Shown here: one piece after another, positions 33,051 through 42,700 of the stretch
Numbering within the stretch: position 1 is the first letter of the stretch
Layout: each line of letters starts with the position of its first letter
From: Fimenecus sp045631225
GTDB taxonomy: Bacteria > Bacillota > Clostridia > Oscillospirales > Acutalibacteraceae
Reading direction: 5' to 3'
DNA: 64,000 nt
NCBI GenBank assembly: GCA_045631225.1
Contig: JAZQUG010000001.1
Span: 25,940-89,939 of the forward strand
Program-made: the position numbers and the translations under genes
Notes under the pieces: model-generated
What the model was told of the DNA's origin: nothing
What the model saw: only the letters and a program-made list of their open reading frames with translations
Database searches by the model: none

Positions 33051-33558
33051 ATATCATTTTATCAAGTTTTGTTTCCTTGATTACCTTATATAAAGGTAAT
33101 CCCAATCCGTAGCACATAGCAAACTGTCCTATTGCAATCTGCATAGCGTTAATGAGAAATGCTTGTAGCTTGAAGCCTTCAGGCATAAATATGGTAATTT
33201 CAATTCCCACAATTATTGCATTTGCAATTACAGGAAAGAATGCTGAAAGTAAAGGGAAATCCTTAAACTTTATATTTCGCGTTTTGTAACTGAGAATTGC
33301 AGCAATAAATGTTGCCAATGTTCCACATATAATATCGATTATTCCGTAAGGACTTGTAATATTGCCTAAAAAGCAACCGATAGTAAGCCCTGGGATAGCA
33401 GCAGGGGATATGGCACCCAAAATGGTAAGCGCTTCAGAAAACCTGAACTGAATACTACCATAGGCCAAGTTTAGCATACTTGCTGCGTAAGTTAATCCTG
33501 CATAAAGTGCTGCAATAACAGCGGATTGTACTACAAAAACCGTCTTTTTCTTATTCAT
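33049..33558 (-). CDS. queT: QueT-family queuosine-precursor transporter
   Basis: A 169-residue protein; the start at 33558 (MNKKKTVFVVQSAVIAALYAGLTYA) follows GGAGTG on the minus strand. About five helices are seen. The sequence has the QueT (COG4708) signatures YGSIQFRFSEALTILGAISPAAIPGLTIGCFLGNI and YGIIDIICGTLATFIAAILSY. QueT is thought to act as the substrate-binding S component of an ECF transporter for preQ1/preQ0-type queuosine precursors. No ECF energising genes are nearby, so a shared ECF module would be needed. The stem-loop just upstream could be a preQ1 riboswitch. Confidence 0.9.
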   Translation of the reverse strand: MNKKKTVFVVQSAVIAALYAGLTYAASMLNLAYGSIQFRFSEALTILGAISPAAIPGLTIGCFLGNITSPYGIIDIICGTLATFIAAILSYKTRNIKFKDFPLLSAFFPVIANAIIVGIEITIFMPEGFKLQAFLINAMQIAIGQFAMCYGLGLPLYKVIKETKLDKMI

Positions 33559-33566
33559 TTTTATCA

Positions 33567-33607
33567 CTCCATAGTTTTGATTTTTGTCAGGATGGTTTCG
33601 AACTGAC
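33567..33607 (-). promoter_or_regulatory. Candidate preQ1-type riboswitch (pseudoknot over the RBS)
   Basis: On the minus strand a stem GTCAG/CTGAC (33607-33603 with 33590-33586) has a loop containing CCAT. An A-rich linker follows (AAAAATCAAAACT), then ATGG (33572-33569), which is complementary to the CCAT and overlaps the GGAG of the queT RBS. Size (about 40 nt), A-rich linker and RBS-masking pseudoknot fit preQ1-I riboswitches, and the target is a queuosine-precursor transporter. I have not checked the full consensus. Confidence 0.5.
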
Positions 33608-33614
33608 ATTTTTA

Positions 33615-34787
33615 TTAATCAGCAGAAGTAGAGTCATCGTCACTTCTGATTGATTTTATTTTTTCAAAGGTACTTTTGATAATTCTCTTTGGTGTTGTTA
33701 AAATCGTATCCTTTGCAGATGGGAAAATATTGCCAAGAAATTTAAGCAAAAAGCTTCTGATTTCAGGGTCTAAATCCTTGATTGTATCGAAGAAAAGAGA
33801 GGTATTCTCCTTAAGATATTCACTCCATTCGATAAAACTTTCAGCTCTTTGTTCATTAGTAGCTTCAATTATATCAAAAATTCCGTCAACAAAAAGTTCT
33901 CTTTGATCGTGACTGTAGTTGTTCATCCATTCCTTGAATGTATTTGTAACAAGCTTTGCACTTGTATGTATTTTTTCGCCTGTGACAAAATCGTTATCCT
34001 CAACAATCCATAAAAATGGGTCGTGCTGATGAATTCCTTCACCTTCACTTTTAACAATACGATATGAGTCAGTATTGCTTAAAAGCATACCAATCATAGA
34101 TTCCTCAGGAACAAATTTGACTATTTTATCCTCCATCTGAAGATATGCTTCTGATGTTACAAAATCTTCTGTAAATCCGGGACTGTCAAAACTTTGTACC
34201 TCAACAATCTTTTCTTTTGCCTTAGGTGAACACATAACACTTGAATAAATCGCAAGGTTGCCACCTTTTGAGTGCCCTACAACAGTTATTTTACCTTTGA
34301 TTTTGCTTGCAACCTTATTAAGGTATTTTACGCTTAATACCTGTGCAGGAACTGTGTCATTATAAAGCATATCAAAGTTTTCACGCCAACCTGTAATTGT
34401 TGAGTCAGTGCCTCTGAATGAAACACAAGCATTTCCATCAGGTAAAAGGAATGTTGTTGCCGAAAACTGTATTGCCATTTCAGGGTCAAAAACATTTTCG
34501 TGATAATTTATTCGTACTTTGTTATATCTTTTGCTGTATGCCAATGAATTGAACAGCAAAAGATTCTTTCTTGCTGTTCTTTCAATAGGAAAGAGGTTTT
34601 CAAAACCATCTTGCTCTGCAATCTTTGAAAAGGTAATACCTCTTGCGAACAACTGTTTATCAGGAACGAATTCATTGTAATCAAGATATGCCAACTGGGC
34701 AAAAATCAGCCCATCGACCTTTGAAAAAGGCAAAGCATTAAAATCCTTATGAGCATTCATAAGTGAGTAATCTATGATGCCTGACAT
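33615..34787 (-). CDS. Mbeg1-like alpha/beta hydrolase (DUF2974 type)
   Basis: A 390-residue soluble protein. The nucleophile elbow is GHSKGG (TVVGHSKGGNLAIYSS, about residue 171), with Asp and His expected in SFDSPGF and the later HQHDPF region. N-terminal YSLMNAHKDFNALPFSKVDGLIFAQLAYLDY is characteristic of the Mbeg1-like family common in Firmicutes. The function is unestablished; a lipase or esterase activity is inferred from the fold. The gene ends 7 bp before the stem of the queT leader, so the two may be co-transcribed. The RBS AAGGAG stands somewhat far (13 bases) from the ATG. Confidence 0.82.
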   Translation of the reverse strand: MSGIIDYSLMNAHKDFNALPFSKVDGLIFAQLAYLDYNEFVPDKQLFARGITFSKIAEQDGFENLFPIERTARKNLLLFNSLAYSKRYNKVRINYHENVFDPEMAIQFSATTFLLPDGNACVSFRGTDSTITGWRENFDMLYNDTVPAQVLSVKYLNKVASKIKGKITVVGHSKGGNLAIYSSVMCSPKAKEKIVEVQSFDSPGFTEDFVTSEAYLQMEDKIVKFVPEESMIGMLLSNTDSYRIVKSEGEGIHQHDPFLWIVEDNDFVTGEKIHTSAKLVTNTFKEWMNNYSHDQRELFVDGIFDIIEATNEQRAESFIEWSEYLKENTSLFFDTIKDLDPEIRSFLLKFLGNIFPSAKDTILTTPKRIIKSTFEKIKSIRSDDDSTSAD

Positions 34788-34812
34788 AAAAAGAATTCAA
34801 CTCCTTAAAAAA

Positions 34813-34850
34813 TAACCGGAATTAAGTTCTGCACTCAATTCCGGTTTTAT
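34813..34850 (-). terminator. Terminator of carAB
   Basis: AACCGGAATT and AATTCCGGTT pair (34813-34850). On the minus strand the stem is followed by ATTTTTT, directly behind the carB stop. Confidence 0.85.
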
Positions 34851-34852
34851 GA

Positions 34853-37800
34853 TTATAATTTGAGAGATGCAATATCAGTAAGACTCATCTTTCCGTCCGG
34901 AACAACGAATGTACTTCTCATAACACTGAGTGCTGCGTCAAGAGATGTAAGACAAGATGTACCTGATTCAACTGCAAGACGACGAAGCTTGAAACCGTCA
35001 CGGTTTGCAAGACGACCGTGTGTAGGTGTGTTGATGATAAGTGAAACCTCACCATTCTGAAGCATTTCCATAATGTTAGGTGACTGACCTGTAAGTGGAT
35101 TAACTTCTTTACACTCGATTCCTGCTTCACGGATAACCTTACATGTACCCGGAGTTGCATAGAATTCAAAGTCAGAATCTTTAAATTCCTTAAGCATTTC
35201 CCCTACTTCTTTCTTATCCTTGTCACGAACTGTAACAACAATCTTTGCATCCTTAGGCATTGAAACACCGCCACCTTCAAATGCTTTAAGAAGTGCTTCG
35301 TTATAGTCTGTTGAGATACCGAGAACTTCACCGGTAGATTTCATTTCAGGACCAAGAGAAGTATCAGCACCGATAATCTTTTCAAATGAGAATACAGGAA
35401 GCTTGATTGCATAATAACCACTGTTCTTGTAAAGACCTGTACCGTATCCCATATCAGCAATTCGTTCTCCTAACATTGCTCTTGTTGCAAGGCTGATAGC
35501 AGGAATACCTGTAACCTTACTGATATAAGGAACAGTTCTTGAAGAACGAGGGTTAACTTCGATAATATAAACTGTTTCACGAAGTACAATAAATTGTATG
35601 TTCATCATACCAACAACATGCAAAGCAGATGCAAGTCGTTTTGTGTAATCAACGATTGTTTTCTGAACTTTTTCAGAAAGAGTAACTGCAGGATAAACTG
35701 AAATTGAGTCACCTGAGTGAATACCCGCACGGTCGATATGTTCCATAATACCAGGAATAAGAATATCTTTGCCATCACAGATAGCATCAACTTCAACTTC
35801 CTGACCCATAAGGTATTTGTCAACAAGAACAGGGTGCTCTGAAAGGTCAGGGATTGTTCTTGTGATAATATCCATAAATTCAAGAATGTCTTCGTCACTT
35901 GCAGCAATCTGCATACCCTGACCACCAAGAACATAGCTTGGACGAACAAGAACAGGATAACCAAGTGAATGAGCAGCAGCGATAGCTTCCTGAGCTGTGA
36001 ATACTGTCTGTCCCTTTGGACGAGCTATGTCACAGAATTCAAGGATTTCATCGAATCTTTCTCTGTCTTCAGCAGCGTCAACGTGGTCAGCATCAGTACC
36101 GAGAATCTTAACACCTAAATCGTTAAGTGTTTTTGTAAGCTTGATAGCAGTCTGTCCACCGAACTGAACGATAGCACCATCAGGATTTTCAAGCTCAACA
36201 ATGCTTGTAACGTATTCAGGTGTAAGTGGCTCAAAGTAAAGTTTATCAGAAACGTCAAAGTCAGTTGAAACTGTTTCAGGGTTGTTGTTTACAATAATTG
36301 CTTCACAACCGGCCTTCTTAAGTGCCCAGACTGAATGAACTGAACAGTAGTCAAATTCAACACCCTGACCGATACGGATAGGACCTGAACCCAATACCAT
36401 AATCTTTTTCTTGTCAGTTTTTGGATTTACTTCGTTTGCAATACCATAATCTGAATAGTAGTATGGAGTCTGTGCTTTGAATTCAGCAGCACAAGTATCA
36501 ACGATTGAGAATGATGGCATGATGTCCCAGAGCTTTCTCATATGCTTGATAGCACTCTTTGTTGTACCAACATTCTTTGCAATAACATTATCAGTAAAGC
36601 CCATTTTTTTAGCAGCGAAAAGAGTTTCTTTGTCGCATCTGCCTGATTTAAGAACTTTTTCCATATCAACAATGTTTTTGATTTTATTTAAGAACCACAT
36701 ATCAATCTTTGTGATTTCGTGGATTTCTTCTAATTCAATTCCCTTGTAGATTGCAACTGCGATAGCGTAAACACGAAGGTTATCAACATTGTAAAGTGCT
36801 TCGTGTACTTCTTCAGTTGACATTTCCATAAATGAATCAAGAAGAAGTGATTCTTTATTTTCTTCAAGAGAATGGAGTGACTTGTGAAGAGCAGCTTCGA
36901 ATGTACGAGCAATTGACATTACTTCACCGGTAGCCTTCATCTGTGTACCAAGTGTCTTCTTTGCAGTAACAAACTTGTCAAATGGCCACTTAGGGAACTT
37001 ACATACGATATAGTCGATTGTAGGTTCAAATGATGCAAAAGTCTTACCTGTAACGGCATTAGGAATTTCATCAAGACCAAGACCGAGAGCAATTTTAGAT
37101 GCAACTCTCGCAATCGGGAAACCTGTTGCCTTTGAAGCCAATGCTGATGAACGAGAAACTCGGGGGTTAACTTCAATAACAGCATATTTGAATGATGTTG
37201 GGTGAAGAGCAAACTGAACGTTACAACCACCCTGAATATCAAGTGCATCAATAATGTTAAGAGCAGCATTACGAAGCATTGAATATTCTTTATCCATAAG
37301 TGTCTGTGCAGGAGCAACAACGATTGAGTCACCTGTATGAATACCAACAGGGTCCATATTTTCCATTGAACAGATTGTAATGCAGTTACCCTTTGAGTCA
37401 CGCATTGTTTCAAATTCAATTTCTTTCCAACCTGAAATACATTTTTCAATAAGAACCTGATTTACACGTGAAAGACGAATACCATTTGATGCGATTTCAA
37501 ACAATTGCTTTTCGTCATAAGCGATACCACCGCCTGTACCACCAAGTGTGTATGCAGGACGAACGATAACAGGGTAGCCGATTTTAGCTGAGAAATCGAG
37601 AGCATCCTCAACTGTTTCAACAACAAGAGATTCAATACAAGGCTCACCGATTGCTTCCATTGTATCCTTGAATTCCTGTCTGTCTTCAGCCTTTTTGATT
37701 GATTCGGCATTGATACCGATAAGTCGAACATTATTTTCTTTAAGAATACCTAACTCATTAAGCTCCATAGCAAGGTTAAGACCTGTCTGTCCGCCAAGTG

Positions 37801-38062
37801 AAGGGAGGAGGGAGTCCGGCTTTTCTTTTTCAATAATTTTTGTAAGTGTAGGAATTGTGAGAGGTTCAATATAAACCTTATCTGCAATATCACCATCAGT
37901 CATAATAGTAGCAGGGTTTGAGTTTACAAGAACAACTTCAACACCTTCTTCTTTAAGAGAGCGGCAAGCCTGTGTACCGGCATAGTCAAATTCAGCAGCC
38001 TGACCGATAATAATTGGACCTGAACCGATAACCATTACTTTTTTAATGCTTTTATCCAACAT
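34853..38062 (-). CDS. carB: Carbamoyl-phosphate synthase large subunit
   Basis: A 1069-residue protein of the usual full length. The two duplicated ATP-grasp halves are clear. The first begins VMVIGSGPIIIGQAAEFDYAGTQACRSLKEEG. The second begins near residue 555 with IMVLGSGPIRIGQGVEFDYCSVHSVWALKKAG. Both have the ATP-binding RPAYTLGGTGGG / RPSYVLGGQGM and the VNPRVSRSSALASKATG / VNPRSSRTVPYISKVTG motifs. The C-terminal 130 residues form the MGS-like allosteric domain (IINTPTHGRLANRDGFKLRRLAVESG). It makes carbamoyl phosphate for pyrimidines and arginine from bicarbonate, ATP and ammonia. Its partner CarA, two bases upstream, has an altered active site. Confidence 0.97.
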   Translation of the reverse strand: MLDKSIKKVMVIGSGPIIIGQAAEFDYAGTQACRSLKEEGVEVVLVNSNPATIMTDGDIADKVYIEPLTIPTLTKIIEKEKPDSLLPSLGGQTGLNLAMELNELGILKENNVRLIGINAESIKKAEDRQEFKDTMEAIGEPCIESLVVETVEDALDFSAKIGYPVIVRPAYTLGGTGGGIAYDEKQLFEIASNGIRLSRVNQVLIEKCISGWKEIEFETMRDSKGNCITICSMENMDPVGIHTGDSIVVAPAQTLMDKEYSMLRNAALNIIDALDIQGGCNVQFALHPTSFKYAVIEVNPRVSRSSALASKATGFPIARVASKIALGLGLDEIPNAVTGKTFASFEPTIDYIVCKFPKWPFDKFVTAKKTLGTQMKATGEVMSIARTFEAALHKSLHSLEENKESLLLDSFMEMSTEEVHEALYNVDNLRVYAIAVAIYKGIELEEIHEITKIDMWFLNKIKNIVDMEKVLKSGRCDKETLFAAKKMGFTDNVIAKNVGTTKSAIKHMRKLWDIMPSFSIVDTCAAEFKAQTPYYYSDYGIANEVNPKTDKKKIMVLGSGPIRIGQGVEFDYCSVHSVWALKKAGCEAIIVNNNPETVSTDFDVSDKLYFEPLTPEYVTSIVELENPDGAIVQFGGQTAIKLTKTLNDLGVKILGTDADHVDAAEDRERFDEILEFCDIARPKGQTVFTAQEAIAAAHSLGYPVLVRPSYVLGGQGMQIAASDEDILEFMDIITRTIPDLSEHPVLVDKYLMGQEVEVDAICDGKDILIPGIMEHIDRAGIHSGDSISVYPAVTLSEKVQKTIVDYTKRLASALHVVGMMNIQFIVLRETVYIIEVNPRSSRTVPYISKVTGIPAISLATRAMLGERIADMGYGTGLYKNSGYYAIKLPVFSFEKIIGADTSLGPEMKSTGEVLGISTDYNEALLKAFEGGGVSMPKDAKIVVTVRDKDKKEVGEMLKEFKDSDFEFYATPGTCKVIREAGIECKEVNPLTGQSPNIMEMLQNGEVSLIINTPTHGRLANRDGFKLRRLAVESGTSCLTSLDAALSVMRSTFVVPDGKMSLTDIASLKL

Positions 38063-38063
38063 C

Positions 38064-39107
38064 TCATTTGCCCTCCTTAATCAAATTTTTAAAATCTTCA
38101 AACAAGAAAGCTGTGTTAGGACCTTTAGCTGTGTCAGGAATAAACTGAACAGTCATAACAGGCTTGTCCTGATATTTAAGTCCTTCAATTGTCTTGTCAT
38201 TAACATTTATGCAAAGCACATCTGCGTTTGCAGGAACTTCTGTAACTGCAAAACCATGGTTGTGTGCTGTAATATATGTCTTATCCTTATCATTAAATCT
38301 TACAGGGTAGTTGCAGCCTCTGTGACCGTGAAGCATTTTTTTTACCTTGCCGCCATTTGCAAGGGCAACGAGCTGGTGACCGAGACCGATTGCAAAAATT
38401 GGCATATTTTTATCCATAAGTTTCTTGATTTCTTCTATTGTGTCAGCAAATACATTGTGGTCCTCAACACCGTTTGAAATCACAATACCCTCAAAACCAC
38501 CTGCAAAAATATCATCTGCATTAAGCTTAGAGAATTTAGTAACGGCATAACCGCACTGAGCAAAAGCATTTACAAAGCTCTTTCTTGCACCAAGGTCGAT
38601 AAATGCAACCTTGATACCGTCTTCAGAAATTGTTTCGTCAACACCTTTGTAGTCATTTTTAAGCTCAAAAGACTTGATTTTATCGAGTAATGCATCTTTG
38701 TCAGAAATATCATCTGTGATGATTGCCTTCATAGCACCGTTTTCACGGACATTCATAACGATTGCACGATTGTCAAGTCCTGTTACACAAGGAATGTCAT
38801 GCTTTATAAGGAACTCCTCAAGAGTCATTTCACATCTGAAATTAGAAGGAGTATCGCAAAGTTCGTGAACTAACAATGCAGCAGGGTAGAGCTTGTCGCT
38901 TTCCATATCTTCAAGACAAACACCATAGTTTCCGATAAGTGGGTATGTCATAACAACACCCAGACCTGCATTTGATGGGTCAGAAAGCATCTCAACATAT
39001 CCGGTCATTGATGTGTTGAAGATTACTTCACATACAGTTTCTTTGAATTTTCCGGCAGCCTGTCCTTCAAAAACAGCACCGTTTTCAAGCATTAAATACG
39101 CTTTCAA
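38064..39107 (-). CDS. carA: Carbamoyl-phosphate synthase small subunit with lost glutaminase triad
   Basis: A 347-residue protein starting with TTG at 39107. The N-terminal CPSase_sm_chain domain is well kept (VCEVIFNTSMTGYVEMLSDPS, TYPLIGNYGV, GLDNRAIVMNVRENGAMKAII). In the C-terminal class I glutamine amidotransferase domain the nucleophile elbow GICLGHQ reads AIGLGHQ: Cys is replaced by Gly241 (GGT). The His-x-Glu motif QFHPEA reads QFIPDTA: His is Ile323 and Glu is Asp325. SNGPGD reads SNGVED. NHGFAV and the other framework parts remain. The subunit can still pair with CarB, but it should not split glutamine. The alternative is a pseudogene in progress, yet the frame is intact and promoter and terminator are good. 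Confidence 0.93.
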   Translation of the reverse strand: MKAYLMLENGAVFEGQAAGKFKETVCEVIFNTSMTGYVEMLSDPSNAGLGVVMTYPLIGNYGVCLEDMESDKLYPAALLVHELCDTPSNFRCEMTLEEFLIKHDIPCVTGLDNRAIVMNVRENGAMKAIITDDISDKDALLDKIKSFELKNDYKGVDETISEDGIKVAFIDLGARKSFVNAFAQCGYAVTKFSKLNADDIFAGGFEGIVISNGVEDHNVFADTIEEIKKLMDKNMPIFAIGLGHQLVALANGGKVKKMLHGHRGCNYPVRFNDKDKTYITAHNHGFAVTEVPANADVLCINVNDKTIEGLKYQDKPVMTVQFIPDTAKGPNTAFLFEDFKNLIKEGK

Positions 39108-39143
39108 AATTCACACCAGCCTTTCATTTATTGTCAATTGATT

Positions 39144-39172
39144 ATTATACTATATTATTTTAAACAGTTCAA
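39144..39172 (-). promoter_or_regulatory. Sigma-A promoter of carAB
   Basis: On the minus strand TTGAAC (39172-39167) and TATAAT (39149-39144), spacing 17. The leader is only about 30 nt, too short for a PyrR attenuator. Confidence 0.7.
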
Positions 39173-39189
39173 TAAATTTTGCTAATTTT

Positions 39190-39222
39190 TTGCAAAAAAA
39201 TAACGACGGGAAAACCGTCGTT
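39190..39222 (-). terminator. Terminator of the 42-residue peptide gene
   Basis: On the minus strand ACGACGG pairs with CCGTCGT around a TTTTC-type loop, followed by TATTTTTTTT. It overlaps the stop codon of the small ORF and ends before the carA promoter, so it serves that transcript only. Confidence 0.8.
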
Positions 39223-39350
39223 TAAAAATTAAAAACTGAAAAAGAAGCACATCCGATAGAAATAAGAGTGCCTTGACAATTACAAGAAGAAATAACAATG
39301 CCGTCAGTTTTGAAAGTTTTATGAACTAACAAATTGTACTGCTTCAACAC
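39222..39350 (-). CDS. 42-residue cysteine-containing peptide, unknown (RiPP precursor-like)
   Basis: A short gene in the region upstream of carA. GTG at 39350 stands 8 bases behind AAGGAG (39364-39359). The peptide starts MLKQYNLLVHKTFKTDG and ends with a Ser/Cys-rich hydrophobic part (ISSCNCQGTLISIGC, then ASFSVFNF); Cys at 23, 25 and 34. Its own promoter (39408-39380) and terminator (39222-39190) frame it exactly, which strongly supports a real gene. Leader-like polar N-terminus plus Ser/Cys-rich C-terminus recall precursors of modified peptides, but no modifying enzyme is nearby. A regulatory or membrane-active peptide is also possible. Confidence 0.6.
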   Translation of the reverse strand: MLKQYNLLVHKTFKTDGIVISSCNCQGTLISIGCASFSVFNF

Positions 39351-39379
39351 TGTCCTCACTCCTTGAATTTACTTTAGAA

Positions 39380-39408
39380 ATTTTACCATAAAACTCATTT
39401 TTCGTCAA
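39380..39408 (-). promoter_or_regulatory. Sigma-A promoter of the 42-residue peptide gene
   Basis: On the minus strand TTGACG (39408-39403) and TAAAAT (39385-39380), spacing 17; transcription would begin about 23 bases before the GTG. Confidence 0.75.
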
Positions 39409-39540
39409 CACGATTTTACAAGAAAAAATATATTTGTTCAATATAATGATTACACAGTAAGAAAAACAGAATAAAAATATAAATATTGCCAAAATTGAGC
39501 GTAGAACAAATTTGTAAATGCAAAACACTAAACAGATTAA

Positions 39541-39715
39541 CAAATTATAATTGTCGGGGAGATGAAACCATTCCGCCCCATCTCCGAGGGGGTGTCACGA
39601 GCATTGCGAGTGATTGGGGAGTAACTCCCTCAGTCTGCTTCGCAGCCAGCTTCTTTACAGTGGGAGCTGATTGTCTTAGTGTGTCGTTTTGCACTTCCCG
39701 TTAACCTCCGATTTT
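39541..39715. repeat. Intergenic repeat element (CTCCCTCAGTCTGCTTCGCAG type)
   Basis: Begins with CAAATTATAATTGTCGGGGA, shared with 1926-1950 and 59009-59029. It continues with self-complementary pieces: CCCCATCTCC / GGAGAT-type and GGGGAGTAACTCCC, then CAGTCTGCTTCGCAGCCAGC and GTGGGAGCTGATTG. The order of 'GGGAGT ... ACTCCCTCAG ... GGGAGCTG' matches the family of hairpin elements scattered between genes in many Clostridia, with a small relative at 22162-22212. No coding potential is seen. The rest of 39351-39795 holds only the two promoters listed. Confidence 0.55.
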
Positions 39716-39727
39716 TTGATTAAAGAG

Positions 39728-39756
39728 TTGACAAAATTTTTAAAGAGAATTATAAT
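39728..39756 (+). promoter_or_regulatory. Sigma-A promoter of the subtilase gene
   Basis: TTGACA (39728-39733) and TATAAT (39751-39756), spacing 17: a consensus promoter. Confidence 0.8.
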
Positions 39757-39795
39757 TAAGGTAATATTTTAAATAGCTAAAGTGGAGGAATGAAA

Positions 39796-42700
39796 ATGAA
39801 AAGGATTAACAAGTTTTTATCAGTCTTTTTGGCATTAATAATGGTGATTACTATTATTCCAATGTCAGCTATTACTGTTGGTGCAACGGAAAGTGCACCA
39901 TTGAAAGTTGAGGTTTCAACTGATAAATCAAGCTATAAGGCAACAGGTATAGCTGAAATTACAGTTAAAATCACAAATACAAGTGATGAAGCTGTAAGTA
40001 ATATAAGTGCAGAGGTAGTTTTTGATGACCTTGCACCTGTTAAGAAAAAAAAGAGTGTAACTTTTAAAGAAGTTGATAATTTACAACCTTCAGATAGCTT
40101 TGAATTTGAATATAAAGCAACAATAAACGCTGATGGAATGAAAGTTGGCTTTTTTGATAAGATTGGTCTTTGGTTTGTTAGATTGTTTAATGGTGGGTAT
40201 AGTGCATCAAGCCATAATACAACAGCATTAATCCAAGAGATAACTGTAATTGAATTTGGTAAATATTCTGCAGAAAATGTTGTTGTCGTTGATTACGATG
40301 GAAAAGAAATCTGCGAGGAATATGAAGAGTTAATCAAAGATGTTGATATTGATGAAGTTTATGAACACAGCGATGAAGATGTTTCTTTTGATGAAGATAC
40401 AGAAACAACTTTTATTAACAATGTTGTTATTATTAATTTTGATTGGGATTGTTCAAATGAAAGAAAAGCAGAAATTGTCAATTCTATCAACGGAAAAGTT
40501 GTTGGTGGAATTGATGGCTATAATGAATTACATGTAAAAATTAATAAATCTTCTTTTGAAGAACTTGAAGTGCTAATTGAAGAACTTAACAAAAATGAAG
40601 ATATTTATGCACATTATGATGAATTCACTGATATTTCATTTAACAGTGCTCCAACCAATGATGAATGGGATAATAGAGCAAATTGGGAAGAGGTAAATAA
40701 TGACTATGCTAATTGGTGGGTTGTTGCAACAAAAACACATTTAGCATGGGAATATGAAGAATATTTTAAAAAAATTAATATTGGAATTGTTGATGACGGT
40801 TTTAAAAGTGACCATGAAGATGTAAAAATTCAAACAATTTCAGAAGAAAATGTAGAGAAAAATCATGGTACTCATGTATCGGGAATTATAGGTGCAAAAC
40901 ATAATAACGGAAAAGGTATAGCTGGTGTTGTCGATAAGTGCTCGTTATATGGATATAGTGTAGGAAAAGAAGAAAAGGAAGAGTTAAAAAAAGATAGTGA
41001 AATATATAAAGGTATAGAAACCTTAGTTGCTGACTATGAATGCAAAATTATAAATTTATCTTTAGGTAAACAACTAAAAAGCTTAAAGGCTGCAAAAAAA
41101 CATGGTAAAAAAACATCTGAAAAAATAGGTCGTTTTCTTGAAATATGTAAAGAAACTGATAAGGATTTTGTAATAATACAAGCAGCAGGAAACGGCGAAA
41201 AGAACGATGATGGTGAGCCTTTAGGAATAGATGCTGTTTTTAATGGCTTTTTCGCATCAATAACAAGAGAAGAATGTTATAGCAGTGATAGAATTGCTGT
41301 TGATGATATAATGAATAGAGTTATTGTAGTTGGTGCTGCTTATAAAACATGGGAAAAGGAAAACACATACGAGATGACAACTTTTTCAAATGCTGGTAGT
41401 TGTGTTGATATTGTAGCTCCTGGATATAACATTTACAGTACAGTAGCTGGTAAATACCAGGAAGATGAAATTGGGAATGTAATAGTTGAAGAAGGAAAAA
41501 AATATAGACAATTAAATGGTACTTCACAGGCTGCACCTATTGTTGCCGGTATTGCAGGGTTAGTATGGTCTGTTGATGAAAATCTTAGTGGTGCGGATGT
41601 AAAAGATATTATTCTTAAATCTGCTAAAGCTGGTAATGTGAAAGCGTATGACAACCCATATTCACCAACAACAGGCGATTTTTATATGGTAAATGCAAAA
41701 CTTGCTGTTGAGGAAGCTTTAAGATGGACTTATGGGGATTTGGCAACTATTTCAGGTACTGTGACAGATAAAAATACAGGTGACCCGATTTCAGATGTTA
41801 GTGTAGAATTTATTGATAATGAAGGCGATAGTTTTGAGCCTATAATGACTACAACAACAGATGCAGACGGAAAATATTTCGTAAAACTTCCAAATGGTTC
41901 ATATTCAGTTTCTTTCAACCACAGTAATTATGATTATTATGGCACTTCAATTGATACAATTGAAAATTCCAATATGATTAATGCATCTCTTACACTGAAA
42001 AATGGTGATGATAACGGAGACGACAACGAAGGTGGAGATGATAACGGTGGAAATTGTGATGATAATGGTGGGAATAGTGATGATAATGGTGGGAATAGTG
42101 ATGATAACGGTGGAAATGAAGAATTTATGACAGAAGTAGTGGCAAATAGCAATATCGGAGATATTATTGAGTTCGGTTCATATCCACAAGCAGAAGTAAC
42201 AGATTCTACCCTTATTTCCACATTAAATTCTCTTGTAACATCCTGGACATCCTATGACTATTACACAGGTACAGGTAACTGGTATGACGGTAAAATGGCA
42301 CCAAGTGATTATATGAAATATACTGATGTTATATATAATAACACAAAATATCGCGGTGTTTATTTTACGGCCTATAGACCATATTGCACAGGTTATATAT
42401 CTTCACCGAGCAACACATATCAGGACGATAACGATTATTATACAAATACAACCTATTGGTTTAAGTACGAACCTCTCAATTGGCGTATTCTTGACCCAAA
42501 TGAAGGCTATGTAATGTGTGAAAGCATTATAGATTCGCAAGCCTATCAAAACACTGTATATCGAAGCGAAAGCGGTGGGTATGGCGGTAGTTATTATCAA
42601 GATGCAACACGTACAACGTTGGCAGATGATTATGCGGCAAGCTCGCTCAGGGAATGGCTTAATGATGATTTTTATAATACAGCATTCACATCAAGCGAAA

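Noticed and set aside
39108..39172. PyrR-binding attenuator in front of carAB
   Set aside because: The predicted start lies only about 30 nt before the TTG; no terminator/antiterminator pair fits.
39319..39543. 74-residue minus-strand frame covering the promoter of the small peptide gene
   Set aside because: No RBS, AT-rich composition, and it covers the promoter and RBS of the better supported 42-residue ORF in another frame.
42037..42120. 21-bp tandem repeats as a regulatory or phage-type repeat
   Set aside because: They are in frame inside the protease gene and encode the DDNGGN linker.
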